The notes beneath the pieces were generated by a model. It did not search any database, was not told where the DNA came from, and worked only from the letters and a program-made list of their open reading frames with translations. DNA of 64,000 nucleotides from Kalaharituber pfeilii. Its lineage: Eukaryota; Ascomycota; Pezizomycetes; Pezizales; Pezizaceae. The DNA is taken from contig WHUZ01000087.1 in the NCBI GenBank assembly GCA_015179045.1, positions 1 to 64,000 of the forward strand, given 5' to 3'. The translations under genes and the position numbers were made by a program. Every line of letters starts with the position of its first letter. Positions within the stretch are counted from its first letter, which is position 1. This document shows positions 38,426 to 50,214 of the stretch, piece after piece.

Positions 38426-41354
38426 AGCCATCCTACTCCATCTCCACCACTATCACTACCCTTTTCCCCCGTCCCATTGCCCTTCAGCTTGAAAGGTGTC
38501 GCCCCCATGAGGGGTCCCATCCTACTACTGTTCTGTTCATGTACCCAGATCCCCTCGCAGCTGTTACGTCCTTCATCTCTTCACTTATAAAGATCTCCAC
38601 AAACTCTTCATACCCCCTTCATGTTGCCCATGCAATTGCTGTGGGACACTCTGTATCAAATCTTGTAATAAGGTACTAAATGCTTCTGTAACCAGGTCTC
38701 ATATTTTTCTTGAGCTTAAACAGAACAGCCAGAATATCCAGAAGCTGACATTGAAGTGGTTGAGATAAAATCAAATGGGGGTAAAATGTAAGAGTAAGCA
38801 TTAATGATCATAGGTAGGTTTGGATATGAGAAAAGTATTGATGCTTTATACTTATTCACTGCTATGATGATTGAAACTCTAGTGCAGGACAGGTAGCATC
38901 CGTTTATTCTATAAACTGCTCTATAACTCCTAACAAGTTTGCCACCACTTGGCGTATCAATCATACAATTTACAAACCGTCGGTTCACCTAAAATCCCTG
39001 ACTTCCCGCTTTCCAATGCTTTAACAACCGCCTCAACCCGCCCCATATTGACAGAATTATGAGTCATCAGATCTGAGATGTTGGAAAACTCACTGGAGCT
39101 ACGCGTAATGTTTGCAGGCAATTACGTATGATACTTATAATGTATGCTGATAGATGATACCGTATACTTAGTTCTGGCTTTTACAATTGTCTAATAATCA
39201 CTTAAATCCCCTCAATTTTGACAGAGTTATTTGACAAATTTATAAGCTATCAAACTGGCGGGCGGGGGGCCCAAAAAGTGTGCGTCTGAAGTTTATGCCC
39301 CAGAATTAATCATGGTGAAAGTAGCCTATGCGAATCATCAAAGACATTTATGAGGACCACTTAGTTTTAGCTTCCCAGCCGCGTAGAAAATTGTATCAAG
39401 CGGACAAAATCTCATAGAGTGCGGTGTTACCTTAAACACGTTGGAGTTCCTGCCATAGCAAGAGGTGAGGTTGCGACTTGCTTAAAATGGATGCTTGGCG
39501 TTTGCAGGGGTCATGTTAACTACCCAATATGGAAATACAACTAACCTGACTAAGATTCTTGGCATCAATGAATCCTTGTCATTTCTAGATATAGAGTGGC
39601 GGAGGATTTTGGATATCTCTGTCTGCACAGCTAATACCGTAAAATTCTACTCAAAGCTAGAACAATGCTTATCGCATATCCGGTAGCTTTTTTTTAGCTA
39701 GTGGTAACATAGTTATAACCACAAACCCTTATTATCACTCTATAGAATCTTAAACTGCAAAACTAATATATATTGATCACGTTATTTGCCTATTCACGAA
39801 GCGACCAGCCCCACTCAAAACTCGGCCTATTCATGCGTCCAATGTCCGCGAGCGGGCCGCAAAGTGCATAACCTTTGCGCACAAAATATTGTAATGAATT
39901 GCTTTTATGCGCTCTCGAAGGGAACGAATCCAAGAATTATTTTATATTGGTTATCGCTGCTTTTCCCATACAGGAAGTTTGCGAAGGAAGTGTACCTTAG
40001 AGCACGGTTTTGTATGGCGTCTTGGTGTTTATTAGGTGGGAACGTGGCATTCTGCACGCTACAATACTGAGCTATGCGTTTTTTAATTTTACTCAGTAGG
40101 AATGATAATAAATGTAGAAAGGTAACATTTGTATAGTTGCGAATTAATCATAATGATTTTGTGTGAAAACGACACCAAAAGGTAGATATTCGGTCCCTTA
40201 GTCTGGCCAGTCCTGTGTGGGGCTTGCCGACGAAGGAGGTAGTCGTCGTCTGTGGGTGATGGAGGGCATTATAAATTCGTGGGCTCGAAATCGAAACACA
40301 TGCTAGGAGACCGTGGCAGACCTCACACTGACAACCTACTACTAACTGCCGCATAGCATTTGGTGGACTTTGGCATAAGCTCAAATTCCCGCAAGTATCG
40401 TAGATCTAGAACTCAACATGCCTTTTACTTCCTTTAATTCTACTGTGCCCCGGTCCTCTTACTATTCACCCAGGGGCACTGAAAGCAGCATCCGCAAGTG
40501 CACAAGACCTTCGCAGCAGATCGTTCAGATCGCGAAGGTGTGACAATGGAGCGGCAGAGCAACAATGCGTACAGCTACAATAGCTCAGTCGACACACGAC
40601 CCCAGATCACCCCTCTCTCATTAGTGGACGGAAGATCCCTTCTGCGATATCAGTTCTCCGCTGCGGCAAGCCCACTCCACCTAATTTTAACGCACTACGT
40701 GACACATTCTAGATGGCGAAGTACCTGGTCCAAAGTAGTCCAAAGTGGCTGATTTTTTTTATATATTCAAATATATCACGTAAGCCCCGGTTGCAGCTAT
40801 TCGACATGGCACAATCGCCGTATGACCAAACCTGACCCAACGCGCACCATCCAGGCCGGGCCGTCCGCATAAAAGTTGGCACAAAGGCAGGTGAACATGG
40901 CAAAAAGCTAAATTCTGGGTGTTCTGTAATGGTAATAGTGGGAATAGAGAACACAAACTATAAAACTGCAAAATTACTGGACGGTTCTACTGTGAGTGCT
41001 TTCAGGGTCACCAATACATCGCTCCCGTCCCGGTGCCACTCCACCAAACCCAGCCTATGCGGGCCACAGGCATGAATATTCACTCGGCCTAGTGCACGTA
41101 CGTTAGCCTGGAATGTTGCGGGCCAAATTCTGGCTAAACTAGGCACTAAATGCATCTCGATACGTAGCCTTCCTGGAGAATTTGTCTGTCTATTCTCTTT
41201 TGGATCACTTCTACCCACGTAGAAAATAGAGATCATACACTTCGCTCATGCGGAGCTCCGGGTCTTCATCAAATTCGAAATACTGGAACTATAGGCGGCG
41301 CCCAGGGTGGACCGTTAAGATCTAGGAACTTCATGTGTTGCGGAAACCCTGGAT
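38426..41354. other. long unrecognised stretch
   Basis: About 2.9 kb without a recognisable gene. Short frames at 38716-38988 (minus) and 39495-39686 (plus) have no similarity I know. A partial T2 tail lies at about 40755-40830 (minus), next to a T8 run, with an unset duplication. Confidence 0.4.
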
Positions 41355-41366
41355 ATCTATTTAGCT

Positions 41367-41420
41367 TTTTTTTTTTTTATTTCACGTGACCCCGCTTGTA
41401 GCTGTTCGCCATGGCAGGGC
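41367..41420 (-). mobile_element. T2 mini-retroposon, 54 bp
   Basis: A T11 run, then ATTTCACGTGACCCCGCTTG and the start of the tail. Bounded by the 12-bp duplication ATCTATTTAGCT at 41355-41366 and 41421-41432. Confidence 0.85.
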
Positions 41421-41468
41421 ATCTATTTAGCTGATATCCACATTAAAAGACACGTTTACTTGATACCC

Positions 41469-41774
41469 ATGGAAGGATCTCCGATGTCTGATTTGAAAGT
41501 CGAGAAATTGCACTTAGGAGAATCCATGCCACTTAACATCTCCTCTTTCACAAATGCCTCAGCTCGAGACTGTGTGGACGCTAATGGAAAAGCTGGCGGC
41601 GGAGATGATGAGCTTTGGGTTCGGGGATACAATGAAAGACTGCATACTGTGTATCCTAGCTCCGATGCGCAGGAATTAGATAGAGTTTGGAATCAAGTTG
41701 TAAATGGACAGCAAAACCTCTCGGGACAGGCACTTTCTGCCTGTACGCAAACTGGCCGTTTTTCCCACTTATGA
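41469..41774 (+). CDS. hypothetical ORF, 101 aa
   Basis: ATG 41469 to stop 41774. It begins MEGSPMSDLKVEKLHLGESM and includes DELWVRGYNERLHTVYPSSD. Composition is that of an ordinary soluble protein, but no family is recognised. It is isolated among retroposons and may be an exon of a larger decayed gene. Confidence 0.3.
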   Translation: MEGSPMSDLKVEKLHLGESMPLNISSFTNASARDCVDANGKAGGGDDELWVRGYNERLHTVYPSSDAQELDRVWNQVVNGQQNLSGQALSACTQTGRFSHL

Positions 41775-41971
41775 TCACCTGGTCTCAGCCTGGGCCTCAG
41801 CTTGAGTCCAAGCTGGCCATGGAATGGCCCCAAGATACCGGTTGCCTCTACTTGTCTGAGAATGCTTTCACTTGATCTGCCAGTAGTATGGCAATGCATA
41901 TGGAGGAAAGTGCAGAAAATTCTTTTGCAACGGTAGCACCCACAATACCCATGCATTATTCCTAACGCTAG

Positions 41972-42033
41972 CCCTGCCATGGCGAACAGCTACAAGCGAG
42001 GTCACGTGAAATAAAAAAATAAAAAAATAAAAA
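41972..42033 (+). mobile_element. T2 mini-retroposon, 62 bp
   Basis: CCCTGCCATGGCGAACAGCT, GTCACGTGAAAT and an A-rich tail of (A)7T units. Bounded by the 12-bp duplication TCCTAACGCTAG at 41960-41971 and 42034-42045. Confidence 0.85.
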
Positions 42034-42111
42034 TCCTAACGCTAGACAAGTAGGGACAAGTGGTAATCACCAAGACATAGTCTGTGCCCTAGTTTCAAGC
42101 CACCTGCGGGC

Positions 42112-42172
42112 CCTACCATGGCGAACAGCTGCACGCGGGGTTATGATACGTGAAAGGAAAAAAAAAAAAAAA
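42112..42172 (+). mobile_element. T2 mini-retroposon, 61 bp
   Basis: CCTACCATGGCGAACAGCTG, a GGGGTTATGATACGTGAAAGG end and poly(A). Bounded by the 15-bp duplication AAGCCACCTGCGGGC at 42097-42111 and 42173-42187. Confidence 0.9.
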
Positions 42173-42187
42173 AAGCCACCTGCGGGC

Positions 42188-42886
42188 ATTACCTAGCTAT
42201 TTTTGAAAATTACTTGTTTACGTTATAAATTCTAATACTGCATATTTTTTTTTTGCCAATCTTGCATTTTTGCGAGATTATCTTGACATTACTCTCCGCC
42301 ATAATTGTGAACTGCGCAATGAAGTTATAGGGTTGCTATCTGGGCATGAGAACAATAGAGTAGTAAGTATAGAGTGACTGACTTTTTTTTTTTTTTTTTT
42401 TTAATATCAGTACGCCCTATGGGCTATGGCAAGGTGTAGTTACATGATAAAGTGTGGGAAAATAAGGAAAAAATATGTAGTCAAGGAAATATGGTCAAGG
42501 AAATATTTTAGGCTCCGTCTCCCCAACGATGTGTGATCAAGGAAATAATACCCCCTTAACGTCCCACCCAAGAAAATGATGAGTGTCCAATCCGGCAATG
42601 CTACTTTTCCATCCACTTCATCAGTGCTACGAGGGGGTCTCCCTGCTCTTGACCTGTGTTGTCCGGTCTAACTAGTGCTCGCCTTCCCCCCGAGAGTTAC
42701 TGATTGTGATACTTATTGCTATTATACTTGTATATCTTATGCATGCAATGCTCACTGACACTCTACCTACTATGATTATGGTGACCTGACCTTCTATAGC
42801 AGGCCCACTCAACATATTGCTAAACGGAGTTTACAAATATGTATTAGATATTCAGGCTCACCTAGTGCAAGTGCTGAGTGGAGCGC
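42188..42886. other. spacer with a T1 tail (about 42382-42450)
   Basis: A T19 run then AATATCAGTACGCCCTATGG and GGCTATGGCAAGG, minus orientation, duplication not set. Otherwise non-coding. Confidence 0.45.
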
Positions 42887-42896
42887 ACAATACTTA

Positions 42897-44146
42897 TATG
42901 AGGTCAGCTCACCACCCCATTGCCAACACGTCAACCCCGCGCCAAGCACCAATAAGTGGCCGAGAACCACCACCCATCCACCAATCAAATGCCGAGGGGT
43001 AAGAAGACTCTGAGGGCCCCCCCCGTCCCCATCCCCCGAACGGCTCCCCTCCTTCGACGATATATTCGACCAGATATATGATGCGACGGAACTCTGCTGG
43101 CCAACTATCCTAGAGGCAAATTGGAGGAGCTTGACGAAGAGCCATCGCCGCCCACCCGGAGGGGCCACATTAATCACTCGATGGGATGGCAGATCCTCCA
43201 CAACCCACGCGAGACTCCCGGGAGATCCACTCCCGGACTGGCTGACCGCCCCGTCCCAAACCCCCCATCCGGCACACTGGGGTTCAGCTCCATCACCACC
43301 ATCCAAACGTCACCAGTGGAACCCAGAAACGCGGCACCCCCCCGTCACCCGAGATCCTGGGGTAAAGACCCATCACACACATAGAAACGACGGCAACAGA
43401 ACCCTCCCTAGGCCTCCCACACGCCCACACCACCACCCGTGCCCACCCCACTCGCGCCCACCCCACCACCCGCCCCCGCCGCGTCCAAGAAACGCAAGGG
43501 CAAGATAGCGGTACCACAAGACAAGTACGCCATCAAACGCCCTCTAGACGACAAAGAGGCGGAAAAGATCGCGGCGCCCAGCGCAGACACACCTACACCC
43601 CCTCCGACAGCTGAAAAGCCCGCGGCGCCCCGCGCCAGCACCACCCCGACGCCCACTCCCCGCCCGACCCCCCCATCGCCTACTCCCCGCCGGGCGAAAA
43701 CTCCAACCGGCACCCCGGAGGCCACCACCAGGACAAAAGGCGGCCTCGTAGTACACGGAATAGCCCTCCAGAAGGACCTGAAGAATGTCCGGAAATGGTT
43801 GGAGCCATCGAACAAAGACTTGGGAAAAATTGCGGGAATTCGGTGGCTGAGGAAGAAGGCGAGACCATCAGCTCAGTTGTGGTATACCTGGAGGGACAGG
43901 TAGGGCTGGATAAGGTGAGACTGGGGGGAAAATGGTTGAAGACCAGCCAATACGAGTGGGACAGGGGACGGAAGTAGACTGGGACTGAGACTGTTCTTCC
44001 TTCCGGGACTTGTTACTTTCCCCTTTTCATCGGAGGATCCGGGGATCTCTACTTCTTATCTGTCTTTTTCCTTTCATTTCATATGTAACTAAATATCGCC
44101 ATAGCCCTTAGGGCGGCATGTGATTAATGATATATAAAAAAAAAAA
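42897..44146 (+). mobile_element. ORF1-only LINE derivative, 1,250 bp
   Basis: Bounded by the 10-bp duplication ACAATACTTA at 42887-42896 and 44147-44156. It carries a 5' leader, an ATG at 42989 (MPRGKKTLR), and a frameshifted ORF1 body with FDDIFDQIYDATELCWPTIL, a Pro/Ala-rich basic stretch, then LVVHGIALQKDLKNVRKWL and VYLEGQVGLDKVRLGGKWLK. A stop lies at 43977, then a 130-bp 3' UTR, the T1 tail and poly(A). There is no reverse transcriptase, so it must have been copied in trans. At least two frameshifts occur, one near a C8 run. Confidence 0.75.
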
Positions 44147-44154
44147 ACAATACT

Positions 44155-44530
44155 TAACGTCACTGACCGGGATCCGGCGCACTTCCGGAATTAAAAGAAC
44201 AGCCTCCTGTAAGGCCAAATTTTCATAGAAGATAACCAAATTGCACATACAGCTTGGAGAGGCATAGGAAAGTAACTTCCGCGCCTCAGTTAGCCAATTG
44301 TAAATTTTGGTTGATACTCTATTGTAGTAGTTACCCAATTAGGCATCTGAAGCCTATGCAGGTGTAAAAGAGTAAGATGCCTATTTAAGACCTTGAGCAA
44401 GTGCATATACCTTCTATAGTATGTATTCAAGAGATCTGGAATGTTTCATGATAATTGGATACATATGGAACAAGTGGTGAGTTAATATCCATATATATAT
44501 TTCTACTGCTAGAAGGAAATTTTGATATTG
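44155..44530 (+). repeat. dispersed repeat R1, copy 2
   Basis: Aligns with 11097-11500. The ORF1-only LINE derivative inserted directly at its left side. Confidence 0.7.
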
Positions 44531-45153
44531 ATAACAAAAAGAAAAAGTATCATTACTCGCATGCCGCCCTATGGGCTAGGACGAGATTTACTAAATATCG
44601 CAGAACAGCAGTGTACGATCCCGATGGCCAAAATAGGAACGAGTTGGGATACGTCCGGGGAATACATTATTGATAGTAACAAAAGGAAAATCTTTTTTTT
44701 TTTTTAAAAAAAAAAATCAATACTCGCGTGCCGCCCTATGGGCTATGGCGAGGGAAAAGGAAAATCGTTACGCAAAAGGACAGGTATCTAGCACGCACTG
44801 AATGGAGAGAAGAGACTTGGTTTGTGGTAGTATTGCGTTATTGATAAGAAGAGATGGCAGAAGTTAAAGGCGGGATGGCAGGGACCATATCAGCCAGTGG
44901 CCAAGAACAGGCGCTCATGGCATGCGCAAGCAAAGTATAGTACGTTGTAAAAGTTGCAACTTGCTAGCTAAGGCATAAAATGAAAATAACAACGTGAAAT
45001 TATGTCGCAAATCATCACTATCCTGCCTCCATATGTAATCACCGTATAAACACCCAGACATTCCATACCACCTTCACACATATTCAACTAACCCTATTTA
45101 AGATCCGAATCTTGTCCGATTTTAAGCTCTTGCTCCACTCTCAGTGACCTCTA
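44531..45153 (+). other. left flank of the first BTB/lectin copy, with T1 insertions
   Basis: Contains partial T1 sequence at about 44546-44590, the T1 insertion at 44693-44754 and a short open segment (IGTSWDTSGEYIIDS, about 44600-44685). That segment recurs at about 56335-56410 and marks the left part of the segmental duplication. Its protein identity is unknown. Confidence 0.5.
44693..44754 (-). mobile_element. T1 mini-retroposon, 62 bp
   Basis: A T-then-A run, AATCAATACTCGCGTGCCGC and GGCTATGGCGAGG. Bounded by the 12-bp duplication AAAAGGAAAATC at 44681-44692 and 44755-44766. The paralogous site near 56412 lacks it. Confidence 0.85.
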
Positions 45154-47209
45154 CTATACTGGTGTTCCGGCACTGAGATCCTTTCCAAGATTGGGATCAA
45201 AAGCCAGATAAGCCATCCCTGTTGAGTACAGTTTGGTATCACACCAAGTAATTGCACGCCACATAAACCCATACTGATTGGCCTCTGAGCTCTTGATGAC
45301 CTCTGTCTGAAGCCTGAAGGTTGCGTCAGCCTCCAAATCAAAGGCATGCAGACCGAGAAAGATGCTAGGGGTGCTTTCAAAAACTGTCTGTAATGGTTCA
45401 AAATTATCTCAGTTTCCGAGTAACCTTATGGGTCTAAAAGTTGAGGATGACATTGGCTAGAGACTTACCTCTCCGACAAATGACTTGTACCATGCATTAA
45501 ACTTCTGGGGGCAGTCCGAAGGCCTCAACTGGCCTGTATTAACAACTCCACTGGTGATGCCTGGAGTGCCCTCCAGATATGCAACCCATGTCACACCCAA
45601 CCCTAAGACAACTGTTTGCGCCCATGTCCGCAGTTTGAGCGTGAACCCCTTCTCCGATACATTAATTGCTTCAGTGCTAACCCTCCAATTATGACTATCA
45701 CCAAAATGCAACCCATTTATAAACACCACCACTTTTGCATTTTTGTCAAACTGTTGGGGAAACTGGATTGGGATGAGCTTGGGCCCACCTGCTTCAGTAA
45801 GTGATTCCATCATGTTATAAGTCCCAGTACGGAGGACTGGATGGTCTGCAGGGATCCAAGCCAGCTGCAGTAGGCACCATGGATGACAGTAGTACCAGAA
45901 TCGAGAATAGTATTGTAGATTGGGTTGGCATACTTCTCAACCCATTGGTAGGAGGCGTAAAAATAGAGGTCATTAATGGGGGAAGCATCAATGCCGGTAA
46001 GGGCAAAGGCGAGGAAGGGGAGTGGAAGCTGCGTCTGGTTGGGTCTGGTCCAGTAGATAGGGCCTGCGGGGATTTTGGGGTTGCATTGACCCCAGGCCTT
46101 GATATTAACTGTTGACAATCTTGGGGTAGCGGGTGTTTCTTGTGTGAGCCTCAATAAAACAATCGCCACATCTGGATATTCTCTAATTAAAGAGGCAAAC
46201 TCTGGAAGGTGGCTAATACTGGACAGCATTGATGCCACATATTGTAAAAGGTAATCTGCCAGGTCTTCATTCAAATTTGGAAGATTGCCTATGGCATATC
46301 TCGCAGCTGCCAGCACCATTGTTGGTGTAAGGTTGGTCTTGTCTGCCTGTCGCTTCTTAAGAAATCCCTTCACTTTGCCAAAACTAAATGTTTTGAATTC
46401 CTGAACACTGAATCGGTCTGCTAGGACGTAGAGTTTCGTATATATCAGGAGGGAACTGCCTGGTTCCTCAAATTCATCGCTAGTGAACAAATTACAAGTG
46501 CTCATATGAGCAATGAAATGTTAGCCATCAGACGTCAGAAAAATTTACTACAGTTGAGCTAATCAGGGAGAACGTTACATGGTGTGTTCCTTCAAATATG
46601 CCCATTGCAGGAATTTCTGTAACGTAGCTGTATCAACTTCCCTAAGTAACATCTCTCCCGCTACCTGGTTGTCCGTGTGCTGCCGCCACTTTGGTGACAA
46701 CCCAGCCAATAACTCCTTGTGAATGTAATATGCAGAGCCATCATCTAGAATGATTTTGAAAAGCGGGCTTTGAAGTACATTCCGGTTTAACGAGGTAGGT
46801 GCAGTCATAGCTGCAGTATTATATCCTGACGTCGAGCTAGCTTTCTCGTCCTGCAATTATTTAGTTTCTTGATTAAAAGCAATATAACGATTCTAGGATT
46901 GTGGGAATTCTTGATTGAAAATAGCATCCACCGGTAATGGAGGAGGAAGATAAGATAGAACACCAAAGCCCATGCAAGTGGTGTCGAAGAGAGTGCATAC
47001 GCCCATCTGTATCCATTTGGGCGTAGATTCTCATAGCTAGCTCATAGCGAATTGCGGGTTACGAGACCGCCAGCTCTCATTATTCTACTCCCACTTCCCA
47101 AAGGCGTCCTTTGAGCTCTTAGGCTTGTCCTTCTCTTTTTATCGTTCAAGTAATCAATAAAATGAACAATTCCACCTACCTCTGACGTTGATGCTAATTT
47201 TTGCTCCAT
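45154..47209 (-). pseudogene. BTB / H-type-lectin-like protein, copy 1, frameshifted
   Basis: The exon plan is the same as in the intact copy: 47209-47180 (MEQKLASTSE), 46850-46579, 46479-45469 and 45387-45154. Introns are 329, 99 and 81 nt, all GT...AG. Exon 3 is 1,011 nt instead of 1,012. One base is missing near 45858, where CTAGAGATTCC of copy 2 is CTTGGATCCC. The frame therefore closes at about 45810, although downstream codons (GGPKLIPIQFPQQF, FTLKLRTWAQTVVLGLG) remain well conserved. The sequence otherwise encodes BTB, the middle region and all lectin-like modules. It is a recent pseudogene, or the gap is an assembly error. The promoter side and both flanks are duplicated at 56.3-59.6 kb. 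Confidence 0.75.
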
Positions 47210-48792
47210 TTCTTCCTCGCAATGTAGATGCTGATGTTTTCTTGTCAACCTTGTCTGACTTGGGATGACAGCGAGACTACTGATATTTTCCTGTGTTGGA
47301 GAAACGTTAATCTAGCCCCTCGCCCATGCATGAGGCTTATGCGGGTCGGAGGAATTGTTGTGCCGTCGGATGGTTTGTGAGTGCGACGGAGGGATGGTTG
47401 GACCGATAGGGAGACCTGTGGGGAGGAGCCTTCAGCCAGTGTGCGGGTATATGTATGGGTTGACTTCTCATTCTGTTTTTTATCATCATTATGTCGAACA
47501 CGGATAGTTGCTATTGAATGCAGTATTATTCCTGTCATAGCAGCGTGAACTTTACATCCTGAAGCTTAGGGCAGATTAAGATACCCGCGAACGGTGCGTC
47601 TGTCGATGTGCGGAGATGCAAAGTTAGATTAGGCCTTCAGCCTTGGCACTCGAACCCATCCAACAAGCAGCTGTTACTATAGCAAATGCGGTAATGATTG
47701 GCTACTGAGCCCTCTTGGCACTCCTCCTCATGCACCCTGCTATTGTATTACTTATTGGAGGTATATATATCACGTATTCCCACTTGCAGCTGTCCGCCCA
47801 CGGCCAGGATCCCTGGACCGAAGTCCTTTGCCCTGCCATGGCGAACAGCTGGAACCGGGGTCACGTGAAATAAAAAAAAAAAAAAAAAAAAAGACCGAAG
47901 TCCTTATGGCCCGGAGACAGGCACCTGTGCAACTACCCACAACATCGTAGCGTCTGCTATAAAAACAACAAGAAAACCGACAACTATTAAGATTGTATTA
48001 GGTCAATTGATGTCAGTGGATCAGCTTCTACAGTTCTAATCGCAAGAAAGTCAAAAATCCGAGATTCATGATCAAATTCATTTTCCTCCACACTTAGCAA
48101 TGCCTTATTAATATATTCAACCTGACCTCTTGTCTCCAAAAAACCATGAAAAATGCTATAGAAACTCAAAAGCATCATTCGCTCAGCCCTGGCCTACTCA
48201 AGTGTAGTCAATCTTTTCCTGTAGCAATTGTTGTTGAAACATTACTTTGCACATGTTGCAGTTACGCATATAGAATTCTTAGGTATGACGGTTGCTATGT
48301 TTCGTTACATTTAGCTGCATGATTATTACCTTGCATATGATTCACTTCTCAATGACTACTTTGCGGCTCAACTACAGAAGATATTTTTTTTTTATATATA
48401 TCATTACCCGCATGCCGCCTTCCTGCTACAGATGATTCGTATACCTTTCTGGCTCGTCATGGTTTTATGCAGTGCTACGCCTCGCATGAATTTAATCCTA
48501 TGTACTTATCTCGCCATAGCCTGTAAGGCGGCATGCGAGTTAAAAAAAAAGTATATAATCCTACTCGTCTTGCGACTCTTTACTCAATAGACTTAATGGT
48601 ATCTCTATCTCTTTCCTTCGTGAGTAGCTTTACCGCGATAATGCACCAACCGTATACCTGATTGTTTCTATCATTGTCTGGTATAAAGCTTGGCTTTGGA
48701 ATTGTTAATTTATAAAGGTATGCAGAAATGTCTGGTTGGACGTGTCACGTCATGACGGGTCAATGTGTCAGAAATCAGTGAGGGCAATGATG
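47210..48792. other. upstream region of copy 1 with T2 and T1 insertions
   Basis: Aligns in blocks with 58789-59650. A block of about 275 bp (about 47285-47560) is present here and missing in the other copy. A T2 insertion at about 47770-47940 is also absent from the other copy. An inverted pair of T1 tails lies at 48385-48435 and 48510-48550. It recurs in the other copy, so it predates the duplication. Confidence 0.5.
47829..47892 (+). mobile_element. T2 mini-retroposon inserted within another T2 copy
   Basis: TGCCCTGCCATGGCGAACAG, GGGGTCACGTGAAAT and poly(A). Bounded by the 13-bp duplication GACCGAAGTCCTT at 47816-47828 and 47893-47905. The duplication lies inside an older minus-strand T2 element (about 47770-47940). 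Confidence 0.85.
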
Positions 48793-48802
48793 GATGCTAG
48801 TA

Positions 48803-49276
48803 AATTTTTTTTTTTTTTTTTTTTTTTAATCAGTACTCGCAGCCCCGTAGGGTAGGGGGCATCAGGCCCTCCACCCCATACTGTCATCGCATCCTCGTCG
48901 AATCTTACGACCAGGACTGAGCCGGGTTTTGGGGCATGGTCTCTCTTTGCCCTGAGCTTCCATAGGGAGACGAGCACCTGGGAGCAACTGATACCCGCCT
49001 CTCTCAGGGACTTGACCGTGACATCCCAGTTAGGTGCGTCTTGGTTCTCCACGGGGGGAGGGGGCGGAGGGGGCGGAGGGGGCGGCGCGGGGGAGTCGGT
49101 CCTTTTCGTCTTCTTGCCTTTCGGCATTTGATTGGTCAGTGGGTGGTGGCGCGGGGCTGTTATTGGTGTTTGGCGCGGGGTTGGTGTGTTGGCAACGAGG
49201 TGGTGAGGAGTGGATTTCCCTGAAATTTCACCCCGACGGGAAAACTTGTGAAGTAGGGTATTTCGGGATAAAAATC
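48803..49276 (-). mobile_element. ORF1-start LINE derivative, 474 bp, with T1 tail
   Basis: Bounded by the 10-bp duplication GATGCTAGTA at 48793-48802 and 49277-49286. The leader shares TTGCCAACAC and CAACCCCGCGCC with 42.9 kb. ATG at 49127 starts MPKGKKTKRTDSPAPPPPPP, a Pro-rich tract, then WDVTVKSLREAGISCSQVLV and LVVRFDEDAMTVWGGG. After about 100 codons it jumps to a short T1 tail and poly(A). The frame stays open to the tail. It keeps the 5' end but lost nearly all of ORF1 and ORF2. Confidence 0.75.
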
Positions 49277-49639
49277 GATGCTAGTAGAAGCCCGAGAGCA
49301 ACCACATGCTCTATGTATAAAGATGTCATACTTTGGCTACTCTATCTACGGAGGAATAATAATCATCACTTCCACCTAACTTTAAGAGGAATATACAGAC
49401 AAAATTTGCATTCTTGAGCTAATTGGCGGACTTCTACTTCATCATCTGTACTTTGTGGTCGCCAAGTGATCGAAAATCCTGATGACTTAACGTAGTGATA
49501 GTTGAAGCACCAGAAATGATGACCGTAGCTTTTAAAACCTCCGATACATAAGACGAGCTCTCCGGTTCAGTATCTTCTAATAATACCCCTACAGCAGCTC
49601 CCCTCTGGGGTGCTTTGAGCCTCTTCCCCTTATCAAACA

Positions 49640-49825
49640 TAGCCTTTTCTCCTCTCCAGCTCCATGTGCAAAATTTCCTGTGGTTCTCTGTGGAGCCTGC
49701 ACGTCTCTGCTGTTCATACTTCTCTTTTGATCTCTATTTGCCCTACACAGAGACTACCACTTTCGCCTTAGCGGCTTATGTCCGCTCCTGGGTAGCTTTT
49801 GGGCAATCCTCCATCTTCTAGACCT
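49640..49825 (+). repeat. repeat R3, copy 1
   Basis: Its translation (LRLHVQNFLWFSVEPARLCC) is similar to those of the minus-strand copies at 50.2-50.5 and 60.0-60.2 kb. It is the most diverged of the three. Confidence 0.55.
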
Positions 49826-50214
49826 TCTCCTCTTTTCCCATTCTCTGCAGCATGTTCCTCCTGTTTCAATCTCTTCCGCTCCTCTACCTAAAGTAGCTGA
49901 GCAAGGGAGGGGGAGAAGTTAGAAAGAAAGAAGAGTTCGAAAATTAATTCAATAAGCCATAAATATGTACGAGGAGGATTCGCCCGCCTTTCATTTAATT
50001 ATAATATAAACTAAGGGACCGGCCGGACCTTGCTTGCTAGGGGTCCTTCGTTAGTAAAACATCCTCCCTTGTGAGTGCTGGATAGCTTGCTCTCTTCCGC
50101 TCCTCTACCTAAAGTAGGATTACTAATTTCAGCATGCTAAGGATATTAAATTTGGATACTCTCGATTTCGACCAGCAAGGGGGCCTTGGATGTGGTTCAA
50201 ATTATAGCAGGTCG

